Part shown: piece after piece, positions 33,599-43,400 of the stretch
How the letters are laid out: each line of letters opens with the position of its first letter
Position numbering within the stretch: the first letter of the stretch is position 1
The notes under the pieces: model-generated
What the model was told of the DNA's origin: nothing
Seen by the model: only the letters and a program-made list of their open reading frames with translations
Databases searched by the model: none
Made by a program: the position numbers and the translations under genes
Origin: Desulfobacteraceae bacterium
Lineage (GTDB): Bacteria; Desulfobacterota; Desulfobacteria; Desulfobacterales; SURF-7
Direction of reading: 5' to 3'
Assembly (NCBI GenBank): GCA_003599865.1
Contig: QZKS01000012.1
Location: 69,875 to 120,246, forward strand
Length of the DNA stretch: 50,372 nt

Positions 33599-34227
33599 TC
33601 CAGCTCCTTTTCTCTCTTGATGGAAGACAATACATTAAACAGGCTGAGCGCTTTCGCCTCCAGCTGATCGATTATAAATTCCCCCCGGTTATTGAGAAGA
33701 TAAAAACCAACCAGGCACGGAATCGCGACAATCAATCCAAAGGCAGTCGTCAGCATGGCCACCGATATCCCGCTTGCCAGAATCTCCTGCTTCATGGCGC
33801 CTGTCGCACTGCTGACCCCCTGGAAAGCGCCGATCAGGCCGATGATCGTGCCGAGCAGCCCGAGAAGTGTAGAGATGTTGGCAAACATGGTCAGGAGATT
33901 GATGCGGGCTTTTACCATGGGAATTTCTTCCAGTATTTTTTCTTCCAGCGCGCGCTCAATATCCTTATCCCTCTTGTCGGACTTCAAAAGTCCTGCCTTT
34001 AAAATCCTTCCCAGGGGATGCTTTTCAATTTTCGCGCATTCCTCCATCGCCCCCCGGAAATTCATTTCATGAAGTCTTCTCAAAATTTTTTGAAACGGGC
34101 TGTCCATGTTCATTTTCAGACGAAGATACAGAAAACCGGCTCTTTCACAGAACAGAGCAAAAGCCACAATGGAAACCGTCAGAATCACGTACATAAACAT
34201 CCCGCCGCTCTGAAATAACGAAAACAT
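33586..34227 (-). CDS. TolQ/ExbB/MotA-family motor protein (AglR-like)
   Basis: 213 residues from the ATG at 34227, chosen for AAGGAG seven bases upstream. Three TM segments: about residues 8-28, 112-135 and 153-175. The family core LTMFANISTLLGLLGTIIGL followed by IGAFQGVSSATGA and ISVAMLTTAFGLIVAIPC matches the TolQ/ExbB proton-channel region. It forms, with ExbD-type partners, a proton-driven inner-membrane motor. It is the first gene of the 12-gene operon. The family also includes TolQ of the Tol-Pal system, but no tolA, tolB or pal is nearby; AgmX- and TPR-type neighbours point to an AglR-type role. Confidence 0.9.
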   Translation of the reverse strand: MFSLFQSGGMFMYVILTVSIVAFALFCERAGFLYLRLKMNMDSPFQKILRRLHEMNFRGAMEECAKIEKHPLGRILKAGLLKSDKRDKDIERALEEKILEEIPMVKARINLLTMFANISTLLGLLGTIIGLIGAFQGVSSATGAMKQEILASGISVAMLTTAFGLIVAIPCLVGFYLLNNRGEFIIDQLEAKALSLFNVLSSIKREKELECQS

Positions 34228-34619
34228 AGAACTTCTCCTTGATGATGGTTGCATGATCTGAATACATCAGATTTGTGCTCGATAACCTCTGTTTGTTGAC
34301 TGCTCATGATTTCAATTCCTGTGCCGGCACCGGAATCATCTCCATAACCGTTCGAATCCAAAAACCATTTAAAAAATTTTCACCGCCGGATTCCGTTTCG
34401 TTCCCGGCCAAACCCTTCATATTTCGCGATGAATTACGATATTTCATCACAACTTTCATATCCCACCATCCATCCATCCTCTTCATTCAACCGGTAAAAA
34501 CGGAATTCTGCTTGCAAAACCAACTGAGATTGTTTACAAAAATAAAAAAGAATCACCGATATGAAGAATGGACGCGGATCCGATCCTCTTTGCCCAATTG
34601 AAAAAAGGTCAACATCATT
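34228..34619. promoter_or_regulatory. Divergent control region (motor operon and hybrid kinase)
   Basis: About 390 bases between divergent genes. ATCTGA (34256-34261) and TCAGAT (34267-34272) form a perfect inverted repeat just upstream of the tolQ-like start, a possible operator. On the plus strand TTGCAA (34512-34517) and TACAAA (34535-34540), 17 apart, are a weak sigma-70-like pair before the kinase. No gene is supported; short frames here lack binding sites. Confidence 0.4.
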
Positions 34620-37244
34620 ATGCTGAAACGCATGCTGAATATCATTACCGCCCAGACAGTGATCAATGTTGTGCTGCCGGTCGGTCTCACTGTTATTCTG
34701 TTCGTCGGGGCTGTTTTTCTTCTGACTCTTCCTGCCTTTGAAGACAGCCTGATAGCGGAAAAGCGGGAAACCATCAAAGAGCTGACCAATCTGACCTGGG
34801 AATTGCTGAATGACTTTGAACAAAAGGTCCAAAAGGGAGAATTGAGCAGGGACCGGGCAAAACAGCTGGCCTGTGAAACCATCAATCATTTCCGATATGG
34901 TGCGGAAAAAAAAGATTATTTCTGGATTAACGATATGCACCCCCGGATGGTGATGCATCCGTACCGGCCGGATTTAAACGGTTCCGATCTGACCGGTTTT
35001 ACGGATCCGGAAGGAAACCGTCTTTTTGTCGATTTTGTCAAAGCCGTGAAAACAGATGGACAGGGATATGTCCGGTATATGTGGCAATGGAAGGATGATC
35101 CGGACCATATTGTTCCAAAGATTTCCTTTGTAAAGGAATTCAAACCCTGGGGATGGATCATTGGTACGGGAATCTATCTGGAGGATGTACAGGCGAGAAT
35201 CGATCAGCTCAGTAAAAATCTGAAAATCCTTTTTTCCCTGATTCTTTTTATTATCGTCCTGCTTTCCTTCTACACCATCCGGCAGGCCGGACAAAATGAG
35301 AAGAAAAAAGCCCTTGCCGAAAAAGCACTGAAAAGCAGTGAAGACCGATACCGGACCATTTTAAAAATTTTTGAAGATGGTTATTTTGAAGTGGATCTGA
35401 AGGGAAATATGGTTTTCTGCAATGATGCCATGAGCAAAATGATCGGTTATCCGAAAGAAGAACTCATGGGAATGAACAACCGCAGATATATGGATGAAGA
35501 AAACGCCAAGCATGTTTATCAGACGTTCAATGAGGTTTACAGAACCGGGAAACTGCATAAAAGCATAGACTGGAAACTCTCCCGGCCGGATGGGACAAAC
35601 CGGTGGATCGAGACCTCCGTAACCCTGATTCGGGATTCCGAAAACCAGCCGGCAGGTTTTCGGGGTGTTGTCCGGGATATCTCGGAAAGAAAATCCGCGG
35701 AAGAGGCCATGCAGCAGGCCAAAAACCGCTACCAGGCGATTGTGGAGGACATGCCCGCCATGATATGCCGTTTCCGGCCGGATTATACACTGACATTCGC
35801 CAATGAAAATTATTGCCGATACTTCCATACGACAACGGAAGAACTGATCGGCAAAAAGCTGACCCATTTCATTCCCGAGGAGGATTGGCATAAGGTCGAA
35901 AAACATTACCAATCCCTTACGTTTAACAGTCCAATGAAAACCTATGTTCAAAAAGCAGTTTCACAAACCGGAGAGGTCAGATGGAGAGAGTGGACGGACC
36001 GCGCCCTGTTCAACAATCAGGGGAAAATTACGGAATACCAGTCATTGGGCAGAGATATTACGGATCTGAAACTGGCGGCTCTGGAAAAGGAAACCCTTGA
36101 AAAACAACTCCGGCATTCCCGGAAAATGGAATCCATCGGTACACTGACCGGCGGCATTGCACACGATTTCAACAATATCCTGAGCATTATTCTGGGCAAT
36201 ACGGAAATCGCCCTGGACGATCTGTCCGAATGGAGTCCGGCCCGGAGAAATCTCACGGAAATCCGGAATGCCACACTCCGGGCCAAAGATGTGATTCAGC
36301 AGTTGTTGAGCTTCAGCCGGAAAGCGGAACAACTCTTGCAGCCCATCCGGATCGACACGATTATTGATGGCTCCCTCAAGCTTCTGCGATCCTCGATCCC
36401 ATCCAATATTACGATTCAAAAAACCGTAAAGGAACCGATCGGTATCATCATGGCCGACCCGACGCAGATTCACCAGATCATTCTGAATCTTTGCACAAAC
36501 GCATTTCATGCCATGGAAAATGTCAAAGGCCGGATGGATATTGAACTGGCCAACACGTTTATCGATGAATCGGATCTGAAAAACCATCCCGGGCTTTATG
36601 CCGGAAACCACGTTGTCCTGACGGTTCGGGACAATGGAGAAGGCATTGAGGAAGGCATTCTGGAAAAAATTTTCGACCCCTATTTCACCACCAAAGAGGT
36701 AGGGAAGGGGACCGGCATGGGTCTTTCCGTGGTACACGGTATCGTGAAAAATTATGGCGGAATCATCAAGGTCGAAAGCCGGGTCCATGAAGGTGCCTGC
36801 TTCCGTATTTTTTTCCCGGCAGTCAATGTCGAATGTGAGGAAGAAGAAAAATCTTCCGTTGAAATACCCAAAGGAAATGAGAAGATACTGTTTATTGATG
36901 ACGAAGAGTTGATTGCGCAGATTGCACAAAAGCAGCTTGAGAGGCTCGGGTATAGTGTAGTGACGGAAACCGATCCGTTAAACGCTCTGGATACATTCCG
37001 ATCCACTCCTGATCTTTTTGATCTGGTCATCACCGATATGACCATGCCGCAAATGAGCGGAGAAAAACTGGTTCAGGAAATCACAAAGATCAAACCCGGC
37101 ATGCCCATCATCATTTGCACGGGCTATAACGACAAGATAACCGAGGCGGTTTCCCAAAAAATAGGAGCACGCGGTTTGCTGATGAAACCATTTGGTATCA
37201 ACGAGCTTGCCGTAATGATCAAAAATGTAATAAATCCGCCTTGA
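34620..37244 (+). CDS. Hybrid sensor histidine kinase (Cache-PAS-PAS-HK-REC)
   Basis: An 874-residue membrane sensor. TM1 is at about residues 12-38. A periplasmic Cache_2-type domain follows, with GAEKKDYFWINDMHPRMVMH and KEFKPWGWIIGTGIYLEDV. TM2 is at about 195-215. Two PAS domains span about 240-360 and 365-485. The HisKA H-box is LTGGIAHDFNNILS near residue 510. The ATPase N-box is NLCTNAFHAM; G1 is DNGEGI and G2 is GTGMGLSVVHG. A C-terminal receiver domain carries FIDDEE, the phospho-Asp in VITDMTMPQMSG and the Lys in LMKPFG. There is no DNA-binding output, so it must signal through another regulator. It is divergent to the motor operon and convergent with flaG, so it may control motility. 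The ligand, probably a small organic acid, is unknown. Confidence 0.92.
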   Translation: MLKRMLNIITAQTVINVVLPVGLTVILFVGAVFLLTLPAFEDSLIAEKRETIKELTNLTWELLNDFEQKVQKGELSRDRAKQLACETINHFRYGAEKKDYFWINDMHPRMVMHPYRPDLNGSDLTGFTDPEGNRLFVDFVKAVKTDGQGYVRYMWQWKDDPDHIVPKISFVKEFKPWGWIIGTGIYLEDVQARIDQLSKNLKILFSLILFIIVLLSFYTIRQAGQNEKKKALAEKALKSSEDRYRTILKIFEDGYFEVDLKGNMVFCNDAMSKMIGYPKEELMGMNNRRYMDEENAKHVYQTFNEVYRTGKLHKSIDWKLSRPDGTNRWIETSVTLIRDSENQPAGFRGVVRDISERKSAEEAMQQAKNRYQAIVEDMPAMICRFRPDYTLTFANENYCRYFHTTTEELIGKKLTHFIPEEDWHKVEKHYQSLTFNSPMKTYVQKAVSQTGEVRWREWTDRALFNNQGKITEYQSLGRDITDLKLAALEKETLEKQLRHSRKMESIGTLTGGIAHDFNNILSIILGNTEIALDDLSEWSPARRNLTEIRNATLRAKDVIQQLLSFSRKAEQLLQPIRIDTIIDGSLKLLRSSIPSNITIQKTVKEPIGIIMADPTQIHQIILNLCTNAFHAMENVKGRMDIELANTFIDESDLKNHPGLYAGNHVVLTVRDNGEGIEEGILEKIFDPYFTTKEVGKGTGMGLSVVHGIVKNYGGIIKVESRVHEGACFRIFFPAVNVECEEEEKSSVEIPKGNEKILFIDDEELIAQIAQKQLERLGYSVVTETDPLNALDTFRSTPDLFDLVITDMTMPQMSGEKLVQEITKIKPGMPIIICTGYNDKITEAVSQKIGARGLLMKPFGINELAVMIKNVINPP

Positions 37245-37268
37245 AAGTCCGTTTCGGCCGAATCCTGT

Positions 37269-37622
37269 TCACACTGTCTCGGAAAAAATAATACCGGTCA
37301 GTTCTTTCATTCTTTCCCGAAGCGCAACCAGTTCCTCAGGAGGAAGTTGCCGGATAACCTCATTGGTTTCCCGGTTGGTAATGGTAACCACCACCTGATC
37401 CGTATCATTGTTCACGCGAAATCCAAGGCTTGTCTGCAACACATTCATATAGTTTTCCAGCGACTTCACAATTTCCTGAGTTTCGCTGACCGAAATCGAT
37501 TGTGTATTGGTCTTTGCCTCCTGGGTCCCGTTGTTTCTTCTGGCATTTCCATCCATTCCGGAAATGAATTTGCCATCATTTGCCATTGATGCGTTTTTGA
37601 CTTCAGATGCGTTCACATCCAT
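37269..37622 (-). CDS. flaG: FlaG family flagellar protein
   Basis: A 117-residue protein. The C-terminal FlaG domain shows LGFRVNNDTDQVVVTITNRE, then VIRQLPPEELVALRERMKEL, diagnostic for FlaG. The N-terminus is polar and low-complexity, rich in Asn and Ser. FlaG influences filament length in several bacteria. It closes the fliD-fliS-fliT-like operon, and converges with the hybrid kinase gene with only 24 bases between stops. No hairpin terminator is clear in that gap. Confidence 0.92.
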   Translation of the reverse strand: MDVNASEVKNASMANDGKFISGMDGNARRNNGTQEAKTNTQSISVSETQEIVKSLENYMNVLQTSLGFRVNNDTDQVVVTITNRETNEVIRQLPPEELVALRERMKELTGIIFSETV

Positions 37623-37669
37623 ACCTTCCTCCTTTGCATATTACCTGTTTGTTTTCATATCCCGGGAAA

Positions 37670-38035
37670 TCAGGAAATGCAGGCATTTCCATATCCCGTG
37701 AGTGCTTTTTTCCCCTGCCCCATCCGGCCCTTCTGCCGGATAATTGCCTGCCGGTATTCCGCGGTCAGGCATGCAATCACTTTTTCCTTGTTGATGATGT
37801 TCTCCAGCCTGTCCATAAACTCCTGTTTGACGGAATCACGGCTGTCTGTCCGCCGGGTTTCCAAATGACATCTGAGCTGATTTTTAAGGTCTTCAAACGC
37901 CCTGGACCTCTGGAAATTCAAATCTTTCATATCCGGATCATGGTTTCTGAAACCGGATATGGCCTGAAAATGAAGGGATTGCATCTCATCATACTGATTC
38001 AGGGATTGTTCCAGTTCTTGAGATATAACCGTCAT
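37670..38035 (-). CDS. FliT-like flagellar chaperone
   Basis: 121 residues from the ATG at 38035 with AAGGAA upstream; the longer frame to 38266 overlaps fliS and is unsupported. The protein is almost all helical and charged (ELEQSLNQYDEMQSL, KQEFMDRLENIINKEKVIA, LTAEYRQAIIRQKGRM), matching size and look of FliT/FlgN-type export chaperones. No strong motif is found, as usual for this poorly conserved group. The place right after fliS in a fliD operon supports a FliD chaperone. Other helical flagellar accessory proteins remain possible. Confidence 0.7.
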   Translation of the reverse strand: MTVISQELEQSLNQYDEMQSLHFQAISGFRNHDPDMKDLNFQRSRAFEDLKNQLRCHLETRRTDSRDSVKQEFMDRLENIINKEKVIACLTAEYRQAIIRQKGRMGQGKKALTGYGNACIS

Positions 38036-38048
38036 GATGATTTCCTTT

Positions 38049-38558
38049 TTATACCGATATGGATGTGCTTTTTCCGTTATACGCATGATAGCCGGTAACC
38101 GGTCCCGGCGAACTTGCGGGAATGGACGCCGTCTCTGTCCGTTCTCTGTTCTGAGCAGCTGAAGTGTCCGCTTTTTTACCGCCCCTTTCTCCCATGACAT
38201 CCTTTTCCCAGATTGCCCTGAGCTTTTCAATATACCCGTATGATCGATCCAGTATCCTGATGTCATTGCTGATGGATACTTTCGGCAATTCCATCAGGAT
38301 CGCCATATACAGTCCCCTCAAAAAATCAACGGATTCATCCTGAATAGTGGTATCCAGACAGGTGTTCAGTTCCGACACGATGGCGATCACTCTTCCCAGG
38401 TTTTCTCCCCGTTTCCGGATATCTCCCTGGTCCACCCCTTCCCTGGCCAATCGAATATGTTTCAAAGCGCCATCATACAGCATCAGAATCAGCCGTTTCG
38501 GGTCCATACCTTCAAATTGATTGCTTCGATACATATCATACCCGGTGCATGCTGCCAT
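38049..38558 (-). CDS. fliS: Flagellin chaperone FliS
   Basis: A 169-residue protein. The conserved FliS start YRSNQFEGMDPKRLILMLYDGALKHIRLA (residues about 10-38) is clear, then RGENLGRVIAIVSELNTCLD and LRGLYMAILMELPKVSISND. It has a longer, Ser/Thr-rich C-terminal tail (about 35 residues) than typical FliS. FliS binds the C-terminus of flagellin in the cytosol, preventing early polymerisation before type III export. It lies between fliD and the fliT-like gene. Confidence 0.94.
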   Translation of the reverse strand: MAACTGYDMYRSNQFEGMDPKRLILMLYDGALKHIRLAREGVDQGDIRKRGENLGRVIAIVSELNTCLDTTIQDESVDFLRGLYMAILMELPKVSISNDIRILDRSYGYIEKLRAIWEKDVMGERGGKKADTSAAQNRERTETASIPASSPGPVTGYHAYNGKSTSISV

Positions 38559-38596
38559 TTGTTGTCTCCTTTTTTATTTTTCTAGATGATTGTCCA

Positions 38597-40303
38597 TCAG
38601 CTTTTTTGATTGGAAGAATCGTAACTGCTGAAAATACTGGTGAGATAATTTGCCTGAGCATTCATTTGTCCAATATACATATCCAGTTCCACAAACTGAC
38701 GGCCAAGAAGCGCATAGCGCTTATCCAGACGGGCTGTGGCTTCCTCAATATCTTTTTCAAGCCTGGATTGTTCCGTAACGGAAAAATCGGTTTCCGTCCG
38801 AATCATACCCGTGGAACTGGTCAGGTTCCGCAGCTTTTCATTTAAAATATCGCCCAGTCCGGGACGGCCGGTCTCTTCATTGGTAACAAATAATGCGGCC
38901 AGCCCTTCGCGGTTCTGCGCAATCGCCGTATCCAGGATCTCCTCATCAATGGTAATGCTTCCATCCCGGTTGATCGAAACGCCCAGATTGAAAAGACTTT
39001 TAATCCCCGTCCCCGTCTCAACAACGCTAGTCATGAGGCCGTTCAGTTCCGTCGGCAATCCCTTGATGCTATAAGAAGTTGCGAGAATCCCCCATTCTTT
39101 GGTTTCCGTATTATACCGGCTGTGGCTGCGGATCTCCTGGATTGCATCATTGTATGCTTTAATCAGTTCGATGATCTCGGTTCTCACCAGTTCATCATTA
39201 GCCGATGTGGTGATGGTAACCTCGCCCTCTTTCTTCAGAGTCAGTTTCGCTCCCTGAATGATGTCATCAATTTCCGTGTTGGTCTGTCGCTGATAGATGA
39301 TTCCTTCAGCGCTGATCTCCGCATTCAGGGAAGCCCCTTCCGCACCCTGGACCTCGGTCATCTGCATGCCGCTGATGACTATCCGGTTGTCCTCACCGGT
39401 CCCGTTGGCGGTCAGCACCAGCCGGTAGGGATTTTCCTTGCTGCCGTCGTTGATCACCTTTGCCGTAATACCGGCATTTTTTACATCACTGTTGATGGCA
39501 TCCGCCAGCCCGTTAAACGTGGTGTCCGCCTCAACGGAAACGGCAACCGCCTCGCCATCACCCAGCGTATAGGAAAATTGCACAGCCGGTGCCTTGAATT
39601 GAAAATCTTCCGGCTGCACGGTTACCATGACACGGTTCGATTCTACGCTGCCTTCGGCAGTAGAAGCGATTCTGAGATAAAACAGTCCGTCCTCTCCCTG
39701 AAAGGCAGAGGCCGTAACATAGGTTCCGCCGGCACCATCCTGATTGACGGAATCTGCATTGATTGCATCTACGATATCATTCAGTGTTGAACCCTGAGGA
39801 AGGATCATGCTGATCGTTCGAACCGAATCGCCTGAGCCATAAGTAATGCTCATGACTTCCTCTTCATCCGAAATCGATGCTGAATCGGCATTGCCGAATC
39901 CGGTAGTCGACACCTGACTAGTTGGAATATAGGTTGATGTGTCAACACTTGCCACACCCGCGGTCTGCCAGGAACTCTTGGTTGCCATGCGAAGTATCTC
40001 AATGGAGCTCGAAGTCACTGCGGCTCCTGAGAGAACGGTTGCCGTAGCGATCTCTTCATCGGAACTTGCCACGGTCCGTTCCAGAAAATTGGACCCCAGG
40101 GACAGGGTCAGGGCATGCGACTTTACAGCGATCAGCTTTGCCTCGACCTCATCATATTTGGTCATCCGCTCTTCAATAACGGTAATCTCATTTTTCATGT
40201 TCTCGATGGGCTGCTCATCGATCTTCCGGAAATCCTCCAGCATCTGCTGAAGTTCAAATCCCGAACCCACCCCAAGACTTGTCACACTTCCTAATGAAGC
40301 CAT
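38597..40303 (-). CDS. fliD: Flagellar hook-associated protein 2 (filament cap) FliD
   Basis: A 568-residue protein. FliD_N is seen in GVGSGFELQQMLEDFRKIDE (residues about 11-30) and a coiled helical stretch after it. The central beta-rich region holds Ser/Thr- and Ala-rich repeats. FliD_C shows GLAALFVTNEE, LEKDIEEATARLDKRYALLG and FVELDMYIGQMNAQANYLTS near the C-terminus. FliD caps the growing filament and folds incoming flagellin; here it must handle an unusually large flagellin. A sigma-28-like promoter lies directly upstream (40384-40412), just past the fliC terminator, so fliD can be expressed apart from fliC. Confidence 0.94.
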   Translation of the reverse strand: MASLGSVTSLGVGSGFELQQMLEDFRKIDEQPIENMKNEITVIEERMTKYDEVEAKLIAVKSHALTLSLGSNFLERTVASSDEEIATATVLSGAAVTSSSIEILRMATKSSWQTAGVASVDTSTYIPTSQVSTTGFGNADSASISDEEEVMSITYGSGDSVRTISMILPQGSTLNDIVDAINADSVNQDGAGGTYVTASAFQGEDGLFYLRIASTAEGSVESNRVMVTVQPEDFQFKAPAVQFSYTLGDGEAVAVSVEADTTFNGLADAINSDVKNAGITAKVINDGSKENPYRLVLTANGTGEDNRIVISGMQMTEVQGAEGASLNAEISAEGIIYQRQTNTEIDDIIQGAKLTLKKEGEVTITTSANDELVRTEIIELIKAYNDAIQEIRSHSRYNTETKEWGILATSYSIKGLPTELNGLMTSVVETGTGIKSLFNLGVSINRDGSITIDEEILDTAIAQNREGLAALFVTNEETGRPGLGDILNEKLRNLTSSTGMIRTETDFSVTEQSRLEKDIEEATARLDKRYALLGRQFVELDMYIGQMNAQANYLTSIFSSYDSSNQKS

Positions 40304-40383
40304 ACCAATCTCCTGTTTACTCTTTCCCGCATCTCAACCGGCTGACCGGCTAACGGGCAAATCCCCATACTTCCTTTATAATA

Positions 40384-40412
40384 CCATCGGCAGTATCGGA
40401 TATGAACTTGAA
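40384..40412 (-). promoter_or_regulatory. Sigma-28-like promoter of fliD
   Basis: On the minus strand TTCAAG, 15 bases from the end of CAAG, then GCCGATGG (40384-40391). The -10 box is close to the FliA consensus GCCGATAA, and CAAG is shared with the fliC promoter. It lies about 80 bases before the fliD start. Confidence 0.72.
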
Positions 40413-40445
40413 TAAAAAAAGGGCCCTGGAAAATTTCCAGGGCCC
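40411..40445 (-). terminator. Intrinsic terminator of fliC
   Basis: A perfect 12-bp stem, GGGCCCTGGAAA and TTTCCAGGGCCC (40421-40432 with 40434-40445). On the minus strand it is followed by TTTTTTTATT. It lies 27 bases after the fliC stop (40473) and separates it from fliD, so the abundant fliC mRNA is insulated. Confidence 0.93.
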
Positions 40446-40472
40446 TGGTTAGGGTTTCAGCCAATCAGCCGA

Positions 40473-43400
40473 TTATTGAAGAAGACTCAATACCATCTGA
40501 GAGCTTGCATTGGCCTGGGCTAGTGCGAAAGTACTAGCCTGCATCAGAACCTGCATCTTTGTAAAGGTTGATGCTTCATCTGCAAAATCCACCTCACGGA
40601 TACTGGATTCCGCAGCCCTTACATTGACAGCCGTGGTCGTGACGTTGGCGATGGTTGAGTTCAACTGATTCTGAACAGAACCAAGGTCGGATCGGACCTT
40701 ATCCAGGTCTTTCAACGCTGCATCTGCAATAGCTATGGTCTTCTGTGCATCTTCCTGGGTCAGAACGCTGATGTTGGAGAGCCTGTTCAACTCAGTGTCG
40801 GTTACATCGGTCGTGACCGATCCGGAGTTCTCGTTGGCACCCAGAACGCTGCCTGCCGCCAGAACCGAACCTTCCTGCAGACTCATCTCCACGGCAATAT
40901 TATTGACGCCCGCTGTGGTGATCTCGTCGGTCAACACCGTGCCGGTGGTGTATGTCATACCATCTGCGGCAACAATGTTATTGGTCAGGTAGGTGCCTCT
41001 GGCGATTACACTGCCGGCTGCCAGGGAAGACCCCTCAGCCAGATTCATGCCGCCGTCACCGCTTACGGTTTCAGCGTTGGCCAATGTGATGGCACCGCCC
41101 AGAGTCGATCCGTTGACCAGAACCGAACCGCTGCCGATGGTGGAACCGGCCGCCAAATCCAGATCTCCGGTCAGTGTAAGGGCGGATGCCAGGGTGGCCT
41201 CGCCGCCGATCGTCGATCCTGCCGCAATCAATGTGCCGACATTGTTCTGAATCACACTGCCGGATGCCAGATCCATATCGCTGTTCAGGGTCATGGCATT
41301 GACCAGGGTCATGCCGGATGCCAGGGTGGCATCATTGGACAGGATGGAACCGGTCTGCATCACGCTGCCGTCGGCAATGGTCGACCCGGCACTCAGGGTC
41401 ATGTCACCGCCCAAAATGGCGCTGTTCTGCAGGGTGATGGCCGTGCCCACTGTGGTACCGCTTTCCAGGAAGGTGCCGGCGCCAAAGGAATGGCCCGTCA
41501 CCAGTGTGTCTTCGCCGATGGTTGCTGCGGCAATGAGGGTGGCGTCTACACCCAGATATCCGGAACCGCCTGCTGTCGTGGCCGTACCGATGATGGTACC
41601 GCTGCCGAAGCTATGGCCGGTTACGAGGGTTGCAGCACCGTCTGCACTGATGGTGGCATTGGCGATCAGGGTTGCGTCCACACCCAGATACCCGGAACCG
41701 CCTGCTGTCGTGGCAGTACCGATGATGGTACCGCTGCCGAAGCTATGGCCGGACACCAGGGTGACTGCGCCGGCAGAGAGGGTTCCGTTGGCGATGAGTG
41801 TTGCATCTACGCCCAGATATCCGGAACCGCCTGCTGTCGCAGCGGTGTTGATGATGGATCCACTACCAAAACTATGGCCGGAAGCCAGAGTATAGGCCGA
41901 GTCAACAGCAAGAGTCTCCGCCGTCAACAGGGTGGCTGACCCACCGATGGAGGAACCGGCGGTGAATTCACTATCTCTGCCGATTACAGTGCCGGCTTCC
42001 AATACGTATGCCGCTGTGGTGGTGATGGCCGAGGTCAGGGTGATGGCCGTATCCACGGAAGATCCGGCTGCCAGAACCGTGCCGTTGATGAAGCGGCTGC
42101 CGCCTTGAAGCGTAGTAGCGGCCGCCAGGGTCTGGGCACCCGACAGGGTAACCGTTCCTTCAGCAGCCGTACCGGCGGTCAGAACGCCGTTCGTAGTATT
42201 GATATCCTGCGTGAATACCGTGCCTGATCCGATTGTCGTACCGTTGGCCAGGGTGCTGTTGGCGGCCACGGTGCTGGTGCTGGTGGTAGCGGCGGTATCA
42301 CTGATGGTTGTATCGTACTGGGTTGTATGACCGGCAACCAGAGTGGTGCCGACGGCCAGTACGCTGCCGGTCGCACCGGAGGTGGACAGGCTGGTGGTGG
42401 TGGTGTCGATCTGGACCGTCTGGGCCAGACCGCTGGTCAGGGTAGCGCCGGCAGCCAGAACCGTGCCGATGGCCAGGGTAGCGCCGGAACCGACCACGGA
42501 AATGCCTTCAGCTACGCCCGTTGCAGCAATGGTCAGAGCCACACCGGATAGACCGCTGGTGAATCCCTGCCCGGAGGCCAGGACCGTACCCAATGCCAGT
42601 GTCGCGCCGGAACCGAGCACGGATAATCCTTCCGCAACGCCGGTGGTACCGATGGTCAGGGCTACGCCCGAAAGACCGCTGGTAAGTGCCTGACCGGAGG
42701 CCAGAACCGTACCCAAGGCCAGTGTTGCGCCGGAGCCAAGCACGGATGCGCCTGCAGCCACGCCCGTGGCACCGATGGTCAGGGCCACGCCGGAAAGACC
42801 GCTGGTAAGTGCCTGACCGGAAGCCAAAACCGTGCCGACGGCCAGAGTCGAGCCGCTGACCAGGGTACTCGCGGAAGTTGCCGTATTGGAGGCTGCGATG
42901 GTCATGTCGGATTGGAGCTGTTCCGTGGAGGAAAGATTCAGCACTGTCCCGGCCTGGAGGGTGGAACCGGTGATGATGGAACTGGCACCGGTAGTGTTGG
43001 CCACTTCCTCAACACGGCCGTTGCCGCCAAAAGCTGAGTTGCCGCCGATAAGCGTTCCTGCGCCCAGAACCGAATTCTGACCAAGGGCCGAACCGCTGGT
43101 CAGGGTGGATGCCTCGGTGGTGGTGACAGCGGAAGACAATTGTCCTCCAGTGATATTCTGATCGGCAGTCCAACCTGCTCCCAGAATGGAGTTCTGGGCC
43201 AGTGTGGAACCGGCTCCCAGGGTGGAGTCAATGGTGGTGGTGGTGTCGCCGGAGGTTTCCAGATCGCTGGAAATGGCCACAACTCCGCCGTCTCCCACGT
43301 CAAGGACCTGAATTTCAGCAGAGCCTTCCTGATTGAGGGTTATATAACCAAGGGTACTCATGTCAGTGCCCCTCATGATGGCATCTGTGCCCAGCCCGCT

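Noticed and set aside
33586-34227. Reading the TolQ-like set as the housekeeping Tol-Pal system
   Set aside because: No tolA, tolB, pal or cpoB genes are adjacent, there are two different TolR-type genes, and AgmX and TPR partners follow.
38036-38266. N-terminal extension of the FliT-like protein
   Set aside because: It overlaps fliS and lacks a binding site; the ATG at 38035 has one.
41483-42870. Regular repeats considered as a CRISPR array
   Set aside because: Units are 123-132 bases, keep the flagellin frame and have no short repeat/spacer layout or cas genes.
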